A DNA stretch of 27,632 bases, taken from positions 1-27,632 of the IMG/VR virus record IMGVR_UViG_3300042861_000435. The stretch is one strand, 5' to 3'. The position numbers were made by a program, and so were the translations under genes. Below are positions 7,732 to 17,236 of this stretch, piece after piece (the first letter of the stretch is position 1; the number at the start of each line of letters is the position of its first letter). This stretch comes from a virus. Under the pieces are notes generated by a model, which was given only the letters and a program-made list of their open reading frames with translations, did no database searches and was not told where the DNA came from.

Positions 7732-8113
7732 AAACGAAGAAAGATTAATTGCTATTAAAAAAGACGAGTACGAGCAAGGAGATATTTATAGCAATGGAGT
7801 AAGAAGAACTTACGCTTGGAAAGCCTATAAAGAAGAAAAGCAGTTACTAAATCCTAGAGCCGATGGGTTTGTAGATTTGATTTATGGAGGTGCTTTTATT
7901 GGAGCATTTGAAATTACAACAAAAGGCAAAGGATATACTTTTATGTCAACAGATAGTAAGTCAAGTTTACTAAAATCTAAGTATAATAATAGTAAATCTG
8001 ATATTTTTGATTTAAACCAAGATGTTTTTAATCAATTTATAGATAAATACGTTAAGAAAGGCTTTGTAAAGGCAATTAAGACAGAATTAGGACAAAAATA
8101 TGGCAAAGTATAA
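7640..8113 (+). CDS. Conserved-looking minor tail or tail-completion protein, start uncertain
   Basis: The 157-residue protein has an N-terminal helical charged region with YAWKAYKEEKQLLN. Its core (DLIYGGAFIGAFEITTKGKGYTFMSTDSKSS, broken here only by composition) leads to IFDLNQDVFNQFIDKYV and a C-terminal helix. The core resembles small proteins of Bacteroidota siphophages that act in tail completion, but I cannot name a family. The frame opens at 7637 after a TAG. The ATG at 7640 gives a 92-bp overlap with the upstream gene, and a second ATG at 7661 after an AAAGGAA stretch is equally plausible. Because this frame is +1 to the first gene, a +1 or -2 ribosomal frameshift could also join them. 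Confidence 0.7.
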   Translation: MGISAKEMSKRLNRLANEQTLKILVNAEIAENEERLIAIKKDEYEQGDIYSNGVRRTYAWKAYKEEKQLLNPRADGFVDLIYGGAFIGAFEITTKGKGYTFMSTDSKSSLLKSKYNNSKSDIFDLNQDVFNQFIDKYVKKGFVKAIKTELGQKYGKV

Positions 8114-8684
8114 CTCGATAGAAAACATACCCGCAAAACTGTTCTTTGAGGTTTTAAACACAAGAAATTACACTCTTTTGGTTGCTGAACAAGAAAATGA
8201 GGACTTAGAAGAAGTTTTTACTGCTATTTACGATGATTTCTTTGTTAAAATTAATAATCCACAAGCTAAAATGTACTTAGAAATGACTTGGAGAGTTAAT
8301 TTTTTAAGTTATAAGATTGAAACTATAAGACAAGTGATGCACTTTTTATGGTATGAGAATGTAATTGAGGAACATAGATTAAAACTTTTAGATGCTTTAG
8401 AGAAAGGTTGTGGCATTTACGTTGACAAAAGTGCTAAATTTGCGGATGAAGTTCTTAGAGTTTTACAAGTTGAGTGCGGAATTATAGAGAATGATTTGAC
8501 GATGGCAACGCTAGAGTTAAATAATACATTTGGAAAACAAGGAACGGAAAAATTTGATTTTTACAAAACGATTGTTGGTTTGAGTAATATACACAATAGA
8601 AACATCGAAGACAATATTGTTTTGGCTATGTATGTTGCTATTGAAAATTCAGCAAAAGATATTATTAAGTCGCAAAAGAAATAG
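8100..8684 (+). CDS. Helical protein just before the tape measure, possible assembly chaperone
   Basis: The 194-residue protein is almost entirely helical by composition. It has segments such as IPAKLFFEVLNTRNYTLLV, a central KIETIRQVMHFLWYEN and a C-terminal NIVLAMYVAIENSAKDI. No membrane segment is convincing. Its place directly before the tape measure gene makes a tape-measure chaperone role likely, but the sequence has no recognisable signature. It overlaps the previous gene by 14 bp and ends two bases before the tape measure start, so the genes are probably translated together. Confidence 0.72.
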   Translation: MAKYNSIENIPAKLFFEVLNTRNYTLLVAEQENEDLEEVFTAIYDDFFVKINNPQAKMYLEMTWRVNFLSYKIETIRQVMHFLWYENVIEEHRLKLLDALEKGCGIYVDKSAKFADEVLRVLQVECGIIENDLTMATLELNNTFGKQGTEKFDFYKTIVGLSNIHNRNIEDNIVLAMYVAIENSAKDIIKSQKK

Positions 8685-8686
8685 TT

Positions 8687-11600
8687 ATGGCAAATGATGG
8701 TTTTATAGAGTTTTTAAGTCCTAATGCACTTGCAGAATTAAAACAAGCTCAAGCATTAGTTGATAGTTTAGCTTTAAAAATAGAGCAAATAAGTAAGTTT
8801 AAAGCTCCATCTACTCCAAGTGGTGTAAATAGTGCTTCAAAGCAAATAATTGATGATTTAAAGGTACAAGAACAAGCTATAAAGCAAACTACAAATGCTT
8901 TAATTCAAGAAGAAAAAGTTAAGCAGCAAGTATTAGCAACGGAAATAAAACAATCTAATGCTATAAAAGCTAATGTTGCTCAAAGAGAAGCTCAAAGAAA
9001 AGCAGCTTTAGCACAACAACAAGCAGATGAAAAGGCTGCTAAAGCCGCTGAAAGAAATGCTTTAGCAAACGAAAGACTTAATGATGCTTATAGCAAATTA
9101 AATTCACAAAGAAATCAAGCGGCTAGAACTTTACAAAATCTTATTGCTTCTGAAACTGCATCAAATGCTGAAATAAGAAAAGCGCAAAAAGAGTTTGATA
9201 CACTAAATAATAAAGTCAAAAAAGCAGATCAAGCAGTAGGTAATTTCTCTAGAAATGTAGGAAATTATGGAAGTGCATTAAGTGGAGCAACTCAACTGAT
9301 GGGTGCTTTTGGTATTGCTACTGGGGTTTATTTAGCAGCCGACTTAGTTAAAAATATATTTCAAACAACAAAAGAGTTACAATCATTAGATTTAGCGTTA
9401 AAGATGGTATCTGAAACGCAAGATAGATATGCTGCTAATACTTCTTTTGTAAGAGAATTGTCTGAGAAATGGGGTATTGAAATAAAAGGACTTACAGAAC
9501 AATTTACACAGTTTTATGTAAATGCTAAAGGCAAACTATCAGAAGATGCAATTAGAAAATCATTTGAGGGTATTGCAAAAGCTGGTGCGCTTATGGGTAT
9601 TAGCATTGACAAGCAAAACGATGCTTTTTATGCTTTTAACCAAATGTTATCTAAAGGAACGGTACAAGCGGAAGAATTGAAAAAGCAATTAGGTAACGCA
9701 TTGCCTGGAGCGATTAAAGCTGCAACAATGGCTTACCAAGAGTTAAACCCTAATTTGAAAGTTACAGAGCAAATGATGCTCGATCAAATGAAAGCGGGTA
9801 AACTTATTTCTAATGAAATGGTTCCAGCAATTATTCGTGCATATCAAAAGTTGTATGGAATTGAAAATGTAAATGCAGTTGACACTTTAGCGGCAGCTCA
9901 AAATAGACTTTCAAATAGTTGGACTGCTATGGTTAAAGCTATGAATGAGGGTAGCACAAGTGGTGTAAGTAAATTTTTTAATATTATACTAACTGGATTA
10001 ACAAATATATTAACCTTGACTGGAATGTTGTTTAAAGATGAAAAGCAATTACAAGAGTATTTTCAATCAGTTGGAGCTAGTCAAGCTGGACAAGAATTAG
10101 ATTCTTATAGAGAGAAATTTAAAACATTTGCAGAAGAAACTAGAACTTTTATGGATTCTGAATTTGCTGAAAAACAAAGGCAAAATATAAAAATGCAATT
10201 GCAAGTTATAAAAGAGCAACAAGCAGTAAGAAAAACTATTCTTGGAGGAGATAGAGCTCTTTTTCATTTGCAAACAAAAATTGAAGAAGATGCTTTAGTT
10301 TCTTTAGGAAAATCCCGAGCTATTTTAAATTTATTAAAAAAAGAAGCTGAGCCAGTTAGTACAGTTGCACCTAGCGTGTCTGGAGATGGAGAAACAAAAA
10401 TAAAAAAAGCCAAAAAAGATAAAATTGCATTAAATTTTAAAGAAATAGAAAGCGAGTATAATCTTAAAATAGCAATATTAGAAAGAAAAAAAGCTGAAAA
10501 TGCTGACGATGATCAAACATCTTATGAAGAAAGAATAGCAAAAAGAATAGCATTTAGCGAAGCTAGTATTGAGATTATTGATATGCAACTTCAAAAAGAA
10601 GCAGCTCTTATTAAATTTAAAAGAGATGAAGATTATGCTAAAAATGATTTAGCTTTAAAAAATAAAGAAATATCATTAAAACAACATTCTATAAATCAAA
10701 CTGATATTATTAATACATATATTAATAAAAATTTAACCGCAGAAATAAAAGCCTCTGACGATATAAAGGCTTTACAAAAACAAGATTTTAATTTTTTTAA
10801 AGCTATAAAATACAAACAACAAGATGAAGTTTTAAAATTAAATAAAATAATAACTACTGGAGAAATTGCTAAATATAAAATTATTGCAGATAATGAAAAA
10901 AACACATTAGTTGTTAGAGAAGCCGCTTTTCAAGCATATATACAATTAGAAAAAGATTTGTTAAAAGCGCAAAAATTATCTGATATTCAAAGAGCTGAGT
11001 CAAGAGGTGCTTCAAAAGAAGAAATTTCAGCAATAATAGCAGAATATAAAAATGCAATTGCAGCATTAGAAAATATTAAAAGTCCTAAAATATTAGCAAT
11101 AGAACAAGTTAATGCTGAAATGAAAGAGCTTACTTCTTCTTTTGCTGGAAATGCGGGACTTGGTGCTGCTTTTAAATTATTACAAGAGGGATTAGATAAA
11201 TATGGCGATAATGTATTAGCAAAAACTACTGTAATAGCTGAGGCATTTCAAGAAATGTATAATTTCATTAATAAAATATCTCAAGAAAATTTTGATGCAG
11301 AAAAACAAAGGTTAGAAGAACAAAAAAATATAGCATTAGCTTTTGCTGGCGATTCAGATACAGCGAAAGCAGAGATTGAAAGACAAGCAGAAGTTAGAAG
11401 AAAAGAAATAGCCGCTAGAGAATTTAAAGCTAAAAAACAACAAGCTATTTTTAATATTGCTATTGACACAGCACAAGCAATTATAGCAGCTGTTGCTCAA
11501 AGTCCTTTAACCTTTGGATTGCCTTTTTCTGCTATTGCCGCAGCTATTGGAGCAGCTCAAATAGCAATGGTTAATTCACAACAAATTCCAGCCTTTAAAG

Positions 11601-11989
11601 ATGGAGGGATTCACGATGGGGGTTTAATGTTAGTTAATGATGCTAAAGGTTCAAACTTTAAAGAAACTATTAAAACTCCAGATGGTAAACTTTACCAACC
11701 TAAAGAGCGTAATGTATTAATGAATGCACCAAAGGGAACTGAGATTTTTACTCCAGATCAATGGCAAAAGAATTTAGATAGTATGTTAATGGGTAATAAC
11801 ATAAGCTATGCTCAGCCTAATATAACATTAACTGCTGACTTTGATAAAGTAGGAAGTAAAATAGTTAATGCGATAAATAATAAGCAAGAGTACCATCAAA
11901 CCTTTGATAAAAGCGGTATTAAGAACTATATTTCAAACGGACACACTCAAAAAGAAATACTAAATAATCAAGTAACATTCGGTAGATAA
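8687..11989 (+). CDS. Tape measure protein
   Basis: The 1100-residue protein sets tail length and is packed inside the tail tube. Residues 10-190 form a long Gln/Ala/Lys-rich coiled coil. A glycine/alanine hydrophobic patch follows at about 198-220 (GALSGATQLMGAFGIATGVY). A typical tape-measure domain lies at about 235-390, including EELKKQLGNALPGAIKAA. A second coiled-coil region spans about 580-880. Near residues 918-961 is a hydrophobic segment (IDTAQAIIAAVAQSPL, then PFSAIAAAIGAAQIAMV), followed by PAFKDGGIHDGG and the NAPKGTEIFTP motif common at tape-measure C-termini. It is by length and pattern the tape measure, and it sits between small tail genes and distal tail genes. The ATG of the next gene overlaps its stop by one base. 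Confidence 0.93.
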   Translation: MANDGFIEFLSPNALAELKQAQALVDSLALKIEQISKFKAPSTPSGVNSASKQIIDDLKVQEQAIKQTTNALIQEEKVKQQVLATEIKQSNAIKANVAQREAQRKAALAQQQADEKAAKAAERNALANERLNDAYSKLNSQRNQAARTLQNLIASETASNAEIRKAQKEFDTLNNKVKKADQAVGNFSRNVGNYGSALSGATQLMGAFGIATGVYLAADLVKNIFQTTKELQSLDLALKMVSETQDRYAANTSFVRELSEKWGIEIKGLTEQFTQFYVNAKGKLSEDAIRKSFEGIAKAGALMGISIDKQNDAFYAFNQMLSKGTVQAEELKKQLGNALPGAIKAATMAYQELNPNLKVTEQMMLDQMKAGKLISNEMVPAIIRAYQKLYGIENVNAVDTLAAAQNRLSNSWTAMVKAMNEGSTSGVSKFFNIILTGLTNILTLTGMLFKDEKQLQEYFQSVGASQAGQELDSYREKFKTFAEETRTFMDSEFAEKQRQNIKMQLQVIKEQQAVRKTILGGDRALFHLQTKIEEDALVSLGKSRAILNLLKKEAEPVSTVAPSVSGDGETKIKKAKKDKIALNFKEIESEYNLKIAILERKKAENADDDQTSYEERIAKRIAFSEASIEIIDMQLQKEAALIKFKRDEDYAKNDLALKNKEISLKQHSINQTDIINTYINKNLTAEIKASDDIKALQKQDFNFFKAIKYKQQDEVLKLNKIITTGEIAKYKIIADNEKNTLVVREAAFQAYIQLEKDLLKAQKLSDIQRAESRGASKEEISAIIAEYKNAIAALENIKSPKILAIEQVNAEMKELTSSFAGNAGLGAAFKLLQEGLDKYGDNVLAKTTVIAEAFQEMYNFINKISQENFDAEKQRLEEQKNIALAFAGDSDTAKAEIERQAEVRRKEIAAREFKAKKQQAIFNIAIDTAQAIIAAVAQSPLTFGLPFSAIAAAIGAAQIAMVNSQQIPAFKDGGIHDGGLMLVNDAKGSNFKETIKTPDGKLYQPKERNVLMNAPKGTEIFTPDQWQKNLDSMLMGNNISYAQPNITLTADFDKVGSKIVNAINNKQEYHQTFDKSGIKNYISNGHTQKEILNNQVTFGR

Positions 11990-14559
11990 TGGCGCACCCA
12001 TACGATGATAAAGGATTTAGGCATTATTTAAAGTTTTACGACTTTAATATGGATTGGTATGAGATATGTGAGCCAATAGGTTTTGATGCCGCAAAGTACG
12101 TTAAAAAGCAATTAGATAACAGATGGACTAGAGATGTAGAGTATTTTGCTATTGAGGGTTTAACTTTTGCAGATACAACAGGTAAAAGATTATCAGCTCC
12201 AAGAGTATGTAATCCACAAGGAGATTTGTCTGAGTTTATGGATTATGGACTTTTGTACTTACTTGAAAACAGAAGAATAAGAGGTTCTGAAATGAAAGTA
12301 GGTTACAAAGTTTCACGAAATGGTGTTGACTTTAAAGAGTTTGAGTTAGACAATAGAGATGAGGATATAACAGATGGACTTACTTACTACAAATGCAAAT
12401 TAATTGAAATAGGTTTAGTAGCAGACCATTTTAGAAATTTAAAGAATACCTTTAACGCATTTTCAGATAAGAATTTTAGAGATGAAACAATAACTCCAAT
12501 TACAAGTTTTAATTATTTAGTAAAAGCAACTCCTTTAAATTTGGTAAGTGAATTTTCTATGGTAAGTCAATTTTATTATGACGCAAATTTTTTAAACTTT
12601 AATAGATTTTTTAACCCAGCTCAAACAATTTTAAAAGGCGAAGTTAATAACACATTGCTTTGGCTTGCAGTAAGAAGTAATTATTTTTCAGATTTTGGAC
12701 TTATAGAAGCTGCAAATGAGTTAACAGATATAACTGTTAGCATAGAAGTTGATATAGATTATAACGCTAGTAGTGGTAGTAGTATACGATTAACTATTGG
12801 AAATACAATTATAGGATTTCAAGATTTATTTTATTACGGACAAGGATCTGGAGTTGTAACTGATAATTATACAGTTATTTATAATTCAATTTTAACTGGA
12901 CAAAGATTATATTGTTTTTTTGAAGCTAATCAAGATTGTAATGTATTAGTAAAAAAATTTAAAATTAAAATTGAAGTAACAGAAACAGATTTAGATTTAG
13001 TTGTTCCAGCAGTTAGATACATTGACTTAATAAAACAAGGTTCTAAATTTGTAAATAATTTGCCAGTAGTTGCTCCTAAATTTGATGTAGCAGGTCAATT
13101 TTATAATCAAGCAGTATTTAGCCGTTCATTACTTGAGCAAAGAAAAGAGTTATATACTACTAACGAAGATTTACAACAATCATTACAAGAAGTATGTGCA
13201 GATATAGAATATTCAACTCAAAACATTAACATAAGACAACATCAAGACTTTTACGAAAATACTGAAATAGCTTCTTTTTTAGTTATACCTAGTGAAGATT
13301 ATAAAGAACCTTACGATGAATATTATTTAATCAATAAATATAGTTTTGGATATAATAATTTTGAGCAAGATAGAAATACTAAAAATACCATAAATTTATT
13401 TCATACAAATGCAGAGTGGTTGCCAAAAAACGAAAGATCTGATAAAGATAAAAAAATTGAAATTGATTTAGTTAGAGATCCTTTTTTAAAACAAACAACT
13501 TTTAATTTAGCAATTAGAACTCCAAGTACTTCAACTGAAAAAGACGAAAAATTGTTTATTGAAGATATGGTACAACTTGCTCCAAATACTTCAAATGAGT
13601 TTGTAAGAACGCTTTTAATGCGTTGGGAAAATGGAAAGTTAGAGATTTTAAACAGAAATACATTAGGTACTAATGAAAATGCAGTTTTAAATTGGAATAC
13701 ATTAGGTTTGGCATTAGGAGCAAGTTTTGAAATATTAAGCGGAGCAAATATAGGTAGCTATACAATATTTTCAATTAATATTGATGGAAGCATTTTAACA
13801 TTAACACCAATAGGTTCAATAAGTCAAGCAAGTGGAAATTATACAATAAGAATAAAACATATTTATTCTAATGTTTTATTTCAAACTAGAACCACAGAGG
13901 GTTTTAGCATTGCTCCTAAAGGTTATTCTAATCTAGCATATACTATTAAACGAAATATGAAATATTGGTATTTTTATCTTGCTACTGCTACAATTTATTG
14001 CAAGAAAGATATTGCAAATTCATTCTTTAAAAACTTTGGTAAGTTAGAAACGCAATTAGATACTGAAACAGAACCAGTAATTGAAGATGCTACTATTCTT
14101 TACGATAATTTACCAGCTCCATTAGTAGAGCCAATTACAATAAAAGCAAAAATTGTAGCTCAATATGAAGATGTAATTGATTATTTAGAAAATTACAGAA
14201 CTACAAAAGGATTTGTTAGAATATTTACACCAACTGGCAAAGTCTTAAGAGTATTTCCTAAATCATTTGAGTACACTTTAGCAACAAACGAGGCTGATAT
14301 AGATGGAGAAAAGAAATATGAAGATGAATTTTTAAAGATTACAATCGATGGAAATATAGTAAATGTAAACGATGCTCCTTATGATTTACAAGGCGTTGCC
14401 GAGTGGTTTATTACTAAAAATGACTACATACAATTGTACGATAAAAAAAGTAACCCATTGAGCAACTTTTATAGATATGATTTTGTAATTTTGAACGGCA
14501 TTAAATACGATAGTATTACCTTGCTAGTCGAAGCATTAAACGTTTACATATGGACTTAG
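11989..14559 (+). CDS. Large distal tail protein (tail tip/baseplate)
   Basis: The 856-residue protein lies directly after the tape measure, the position of distal tail and tail-associated proteins. The N-terminal 150 residues are compact, with KFYDFNMDWYEICEPIGFDA and the charged turn VGYKVSRNGVDFKEFELD. The middle and C-terminal parts are beta-rich with many aromatic residues, and a late segment reads VRIFTPTGKVLRVFP. No peptidase, lysozyme or sugar-binding motif is visible. In related Bacteroidota phages a protein of similar size follows the tape measure, but I cannot name its family. The start codon is formed by the TAATG overlap with the tape measure stop, and the end overlaps the next gene by 10 bp. 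Confidence 0.78.
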   Translation: MAHPYDDKGFRHYLKFYDFNMDWYEICEPIGFDAAKYVKKQLDNRWTRDVEYFAIEGLTFADTTGKRLSAPRVCNPQGDLSEFMDYGLLYLLENRRIRGSEMKVGYKVSRNGVDFKEFELDNRDEDITDGLTYYKCKLIEIGLVADHFRNLKNTFNAFSDKNFRDETITPITSFNYLVKATPLNLVSEFSMVSQFYYDANFLNFNRFFNPAQTILKGEVNNTLLWLAVRSNYFSDFGLIEAANELTDITVSIEVDIDYNASSGSSIRLTIGNTIIGFQDLFYYGQGSGVVTDNYTVIYNSILTGQRLYCFFEANQDCNVLVKKFKIKIEVTETDLDLVVPAVRYIDLIKQGSKFVNNLPVVAPKFDVAGQFYNQAVFSRSLLEQRKELYTTNEDLQQSLQEVCADIEYSTQNINIRQHQDFYENTEIASFLVIPSEDYKEPYDEYYLINKYSFGYNNFEQDRNTKNTINLFHTNAEWLPKNERSDKDKKIEIDLVRDPFLKQTTFNLAIRTPSTSTEKDEKLFIEDMVQLAPNTSNEFVRTLLMRWENGKLEILNRNTLGTNENAVLNWNTLGLALGASFEILSGANIGSYTIFSINIDGSILTLTPIGSISQASGNYTIRIKHIYSNVLFQTRTTEGFSIAPKGYSNLAYTIKRNMKYWYFYLATATIYCKKDIANSFFKNFGKLETQLDTETEPVIEDATILYDNLPAPLVEPITIKAKIVAQYEDVIDYLENYRTTKGFVRIFTPTGKVLRVFPKSFEYTLATNEADIDGEKKYEDEFLKITIDGNIVNVNDAPYDLQGVAEWFITKNDYIQLYDKKSNPLSNFYRYDFVILNGIKYDSITLLVEALNVYIWT

Positions 14560-15710
14560 GATTTATACGATTATACTTAAATGACTTTGCAAGTGCAAAG
14601 AAAGGCGATGATCCTAATACGGTTGAGATAACTAAACGACCTTTTATAGTTCAAACACCTTGCGAAACGTTTACGCAATTTAGCAATTGTAAAGATGGAG
14701 TTTCATTTGTCGGTGGTATTAAAGTTGAACTTATAACTTGTGATGGCGCTGTAAAATCAGATATATCTAATTTGTTTTTTTACGATACTTTAATTGTTGA
14801 TGGATTGCCACAGATTAGATTTGAGTTTGGTAATATTGGAGTTGATTATTGGACTACTCCATTATTTTTAAAGATTACCGATTTAATAAACGATAATGTT
14901 TACTATTCTAATTCGTTTTTAGTAACCAATTATAGAAGTCATTTAACTACTCGATGTGAGTATTCAAACTTTGGCAGATTTAAAGGCATACCATACGATT
15001 TAAAACCTACCACTCAAACAATACGTTTTTTTGATTGTTTCTATCAAGATTCAGCAAATACTAAGAATATAAAGTCATACACTCAAACAGATGGTAATAT
15101 CGCTAATTATAGAGATGTTACTACTTTTGGAAAAATGTATGTATTTAGTTTTTTAGATATAGCAATTGATAACAGGTTAAATGAAATGTTTAGCCACGAT
15201 ACAGTTTTTGTAGATGGCGAAAGAGTAAAGATTCAAACTTATGAGCCAGCAGAAATATTAGGAGATACTAATTTTAAAACTGCTACATTTAGCGTAAATA
15301 CACAAGGGCAATATTCAACACTTGGTTATCAATTATTTCAGCCTTTAAGTTTGTTATCATTTACGCCTAGTGGTCTTTATACTGCTGCTACTTTCCCAAC
15401 TGATATTATTGGCTTATTTAATCAAGATGTAACCTTAGGAGTTGGCACTTTAAAAATTTACGATGAATTTAATAATTTAATTATTACTTTTACTCAAAAT
15501 AACATTACCCTTGCTGACAATGAGTTTGTTATTGATAATTTAGGCTTTGATACTATTGTTAAAAAATACTATGTTATCATAAGCGATGGATTGTTTATAG
15601 GGGTAGGATGTAATGATTTTAGCATTAAGAATACAACTGATTGGACTTTTGAAATAGTAGGAGGACAATACGATCCAGAGGATTATGACACAACAAATGA
15701 TTATACATAA
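14550..15710 (+). CDS. Tail protein with C-terminal SbsA/Big_5-like Ig domain
   Basis: The 386-residue protein is mostly beta-strand by composition. Cysteine-bearing loops (TPCETFTQFSNCKDG; TTRCEYSNFG; RFFDCFYQ) are in the first half. From about residue 269 to 355 the sequence has the rhythm of a bacterial Ig-like domain of the SbsA/Big_5 kind: TFPTDIIGLFNQDV, then GTLKIYDEFNNLI, then KKYYVIISDGLFIGV. The role is probably structural in the tail tip. The ATG at 14550 lies inside the upstream gene (10-bp overlap). Function beyond a tail component is not recognised. Confidence 0.72.
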   Translation: MDLGFIRLYLNDFASAKKGDDPNTVEITKRPFIVQTPCETFTQFSNCKDGVSFVGGIKVELITCDGAVKSDISNLFFYDTLIVDGLPQIRFEFGNIGVDYWTTPLFLKITDLINDNVYYSNSFLVTNYRSHLTTRCEYSNFGRFKGIPYDLKPTTQTIRFFDCFYQDSANTKNIKSYTQTDGNIANYRDVTTFGKMYVFSFLDIAIDNRLNEMFSHDTVFVDGERVKIQTYEPAEILGDTNFKTATFSVNTQGQYSTLGYQLFQPLSLLSFTPSGLYTAATFPTDIIGLFNQDVTLGVGTLKIYDEFNNLIITFTQNNITLADNEFVIDNLGFDTIVKKYYVIISDGLFIGVGCNDFSIKNTTDWTFEIVGGQYDPEDYDTTNDYT

Positions 15711-15713
15711 GAT

Positions 15714-16223
15714 ATGAGTACACTAGCACAAATAACCGCAGCAATAGATGATGACATTCGTAATAAAACACCTTTAGTTGTAAAGACAGAACACGCAGAT
15801 GTTGAGCAGTTAATAACTGATGAAATGTTTCCAGATTCGGTTAAGATTGAATGGAATGGAACGGCATCGGTAAGTCCAATTACAGATATTCTTTGCAGTA
15901 CAGCAACTTTACCAAATTCTAAATGTCAATTTCAAATATATTTTACAAAGATAGGTAATAGAATTTTTTATAAAGGAGTTATCGGTTCTTATACTGGAAG
16001 TGTGCAAATAAATAATGCACAACTAGGTACTTTTGCTACTGAATTGTATAAACCATTAAATAACCTAAGTAGTAGATGTTTAATAATTAGTGATAATTCT
16101 TTAAATGTTGTGCCAAACGCAATAATTGTTTTTGATAGAGTTTTAGGAATTAAATTACAAGGAGTTTTAGCTCAAGGGGTTGTATCACTTCATTTTGAGG
16201 GTTCATATAAAGTAGCAAACTAA
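15714..16223 (+). CDS. Small beta-rich tail protein, unknown function
   Basis: The 169-residue protein starts with a helical segment (TLAQITAAIDDDIRNK) that could trimerise or dock. It continues as alternating hydrophobic strands (IYFTKIGNRIFYKGVIGSY, then IIVFDRVLGIKLQGVLAQG), ending VVSLHFEGSYKV. The compact beta-rich half resembles a jelly-roll-like fibre tip or adaptor. It begins three bases after the previous stop codon and precedes two further beta-rich tail genes. No named family is recognised. Confidence 0.72.
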   Translation: MSTLAQITAAIDDDIRNKTPLVVKTEHADVEQLITDEMFPDSVKIEWNGTASVSPITDILCSTATLPNSKCQFQIYFTKIGNRIFYKGVIGSYTGSVQINNAQLGTFATELYKPLNNLSSRCLIISDNSLNVVPNAIIVFDRVLGIKLQGVLAQGVVSLHFEGSYKVAN

Positions 16224-16234
16224 AAATAAATATT

Positions 16235-17233
16235 ATGGCAATAGAAGCATTATTAATACAACAACAACAAGCTAAGTATTCAGAGAATATACTTAACTCG
16301 TTTATGACTTTTGATGAGTTAGATTTTACTTATACTTTTACTAGCGGTGTTGGAAATTTAGAAGTAAGCAATTCAGACGAGTTTAAGCTAGGAGATGTAA
16401 ACGTTCAAAGAATACGTGCTTTAACAACTGATAGTGCAACATTTAACGCTGGAACTAGAACAAATACAACGATAAAAGAAAGCGGAATACACAATATACA
16501 ATTTCAAGCCTTTAAAACAGATCCAGAAGCTAATATACAAATGCGTTTGGAGGTTTTTGTAAATGGAACTTTAACTGCTGACAGAACAATAGAAGTTCAG
16601 ATGCGTTCTTCTCAAGGTTTTGTTGATGATAATTGGAATAATTACTTTCAATCTTTTACTGCCAATGAGGGCGATGTTGTATCATTAGCGTGGTACTTTG
16701 AATGTTCAGAAGTAGATTGCATTACATATTTAACTGGTTACAAACTAGAAAGAAGTAATCAAAACCTTTTTTCCCCAACTTTTTACACTAAACCTACTTA
16801 TGTAAATACAAAATGGCAAGAGGTTATTGACTTTACTAATACTTTAAATTTAGTAGAAGATACACCTACAAACTTTCAATTTTCTGGAACATCTACTAAG
16901 AACTATGTTGGAGATGACATAATAGGAGCTGATTTACAAGTTGATAGGTTAAATGATTTATTCACGGCAGAAGCTAACTTTATAATGAAAGTTCCAAGTG
17001 GTACTAATCTTCACATTGAAGTTCAATTTATTATTAACGGAACAACTTATAGAGGAGATGATATTCATATATTTAGAATAAGTGGCGATGATCAGTACGC
17101 TAATGTAGTTTTTAAATACCCAGTTACACAAGAGTTTATCGATAACAACGCCACAATCACTCTAACTGCCAGAGGTGCTACTATACAAATAAGAAAAAGG
17201 TCTTTAATAGCAACTTTACAAAGTAATTACTAA
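16235..17233 (+). CDS. Tail protein with two similar beta-sandwich domains
   Basis: The 332-residue protein appears to be an internal duplication. A first unit at about residues 22-172 has a strand pair IQMRLEVFVNGTLTADRTIE. A second unit at about 183-330 has LHIEVQFIINGTTYRGDDIH at the corresponding place. Both are followed by a strand-rich region with small polar loops. The fold type is likely a jelly-roll or carbohydrate-binding-like sandwich, which fits a tail-tip adhesion role, but this is inference. The start is in the context ATATTATG, shared by several genes here. Codon use is like that of its neighbours. Confidence 0.72.
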   Translation: MAIEALLIQQQQAKYSENILNSFMTFDELDFTYTFTSGVGNLEVSNSDEFKLGDVNVQRIRALTTDSATFNAGTRTNTTIKESGIHNIQFQAFKTDPEANIQMRLEVFVNGTLTADRTIEVQMRSSQGFVDDNWNNYFQSFTANEGDVVSLAWYFECSEVDCITYLTGYKLERSNQNLFSPTFYTKPTYVNTKWQEVIDFTNTLNLVEDTPTNFQFSGTSTKNYVGDDIIGADLQVDRLNDLFTAEANFIMKVPSGTNLHIEVQFIINGTTYRGDDIHIFRISGDDQYANVVFKYPVTQEFIDNNATITLTARGATIQIRKRSLIATLQSNY

Positions 17234-17236
17234 TAT

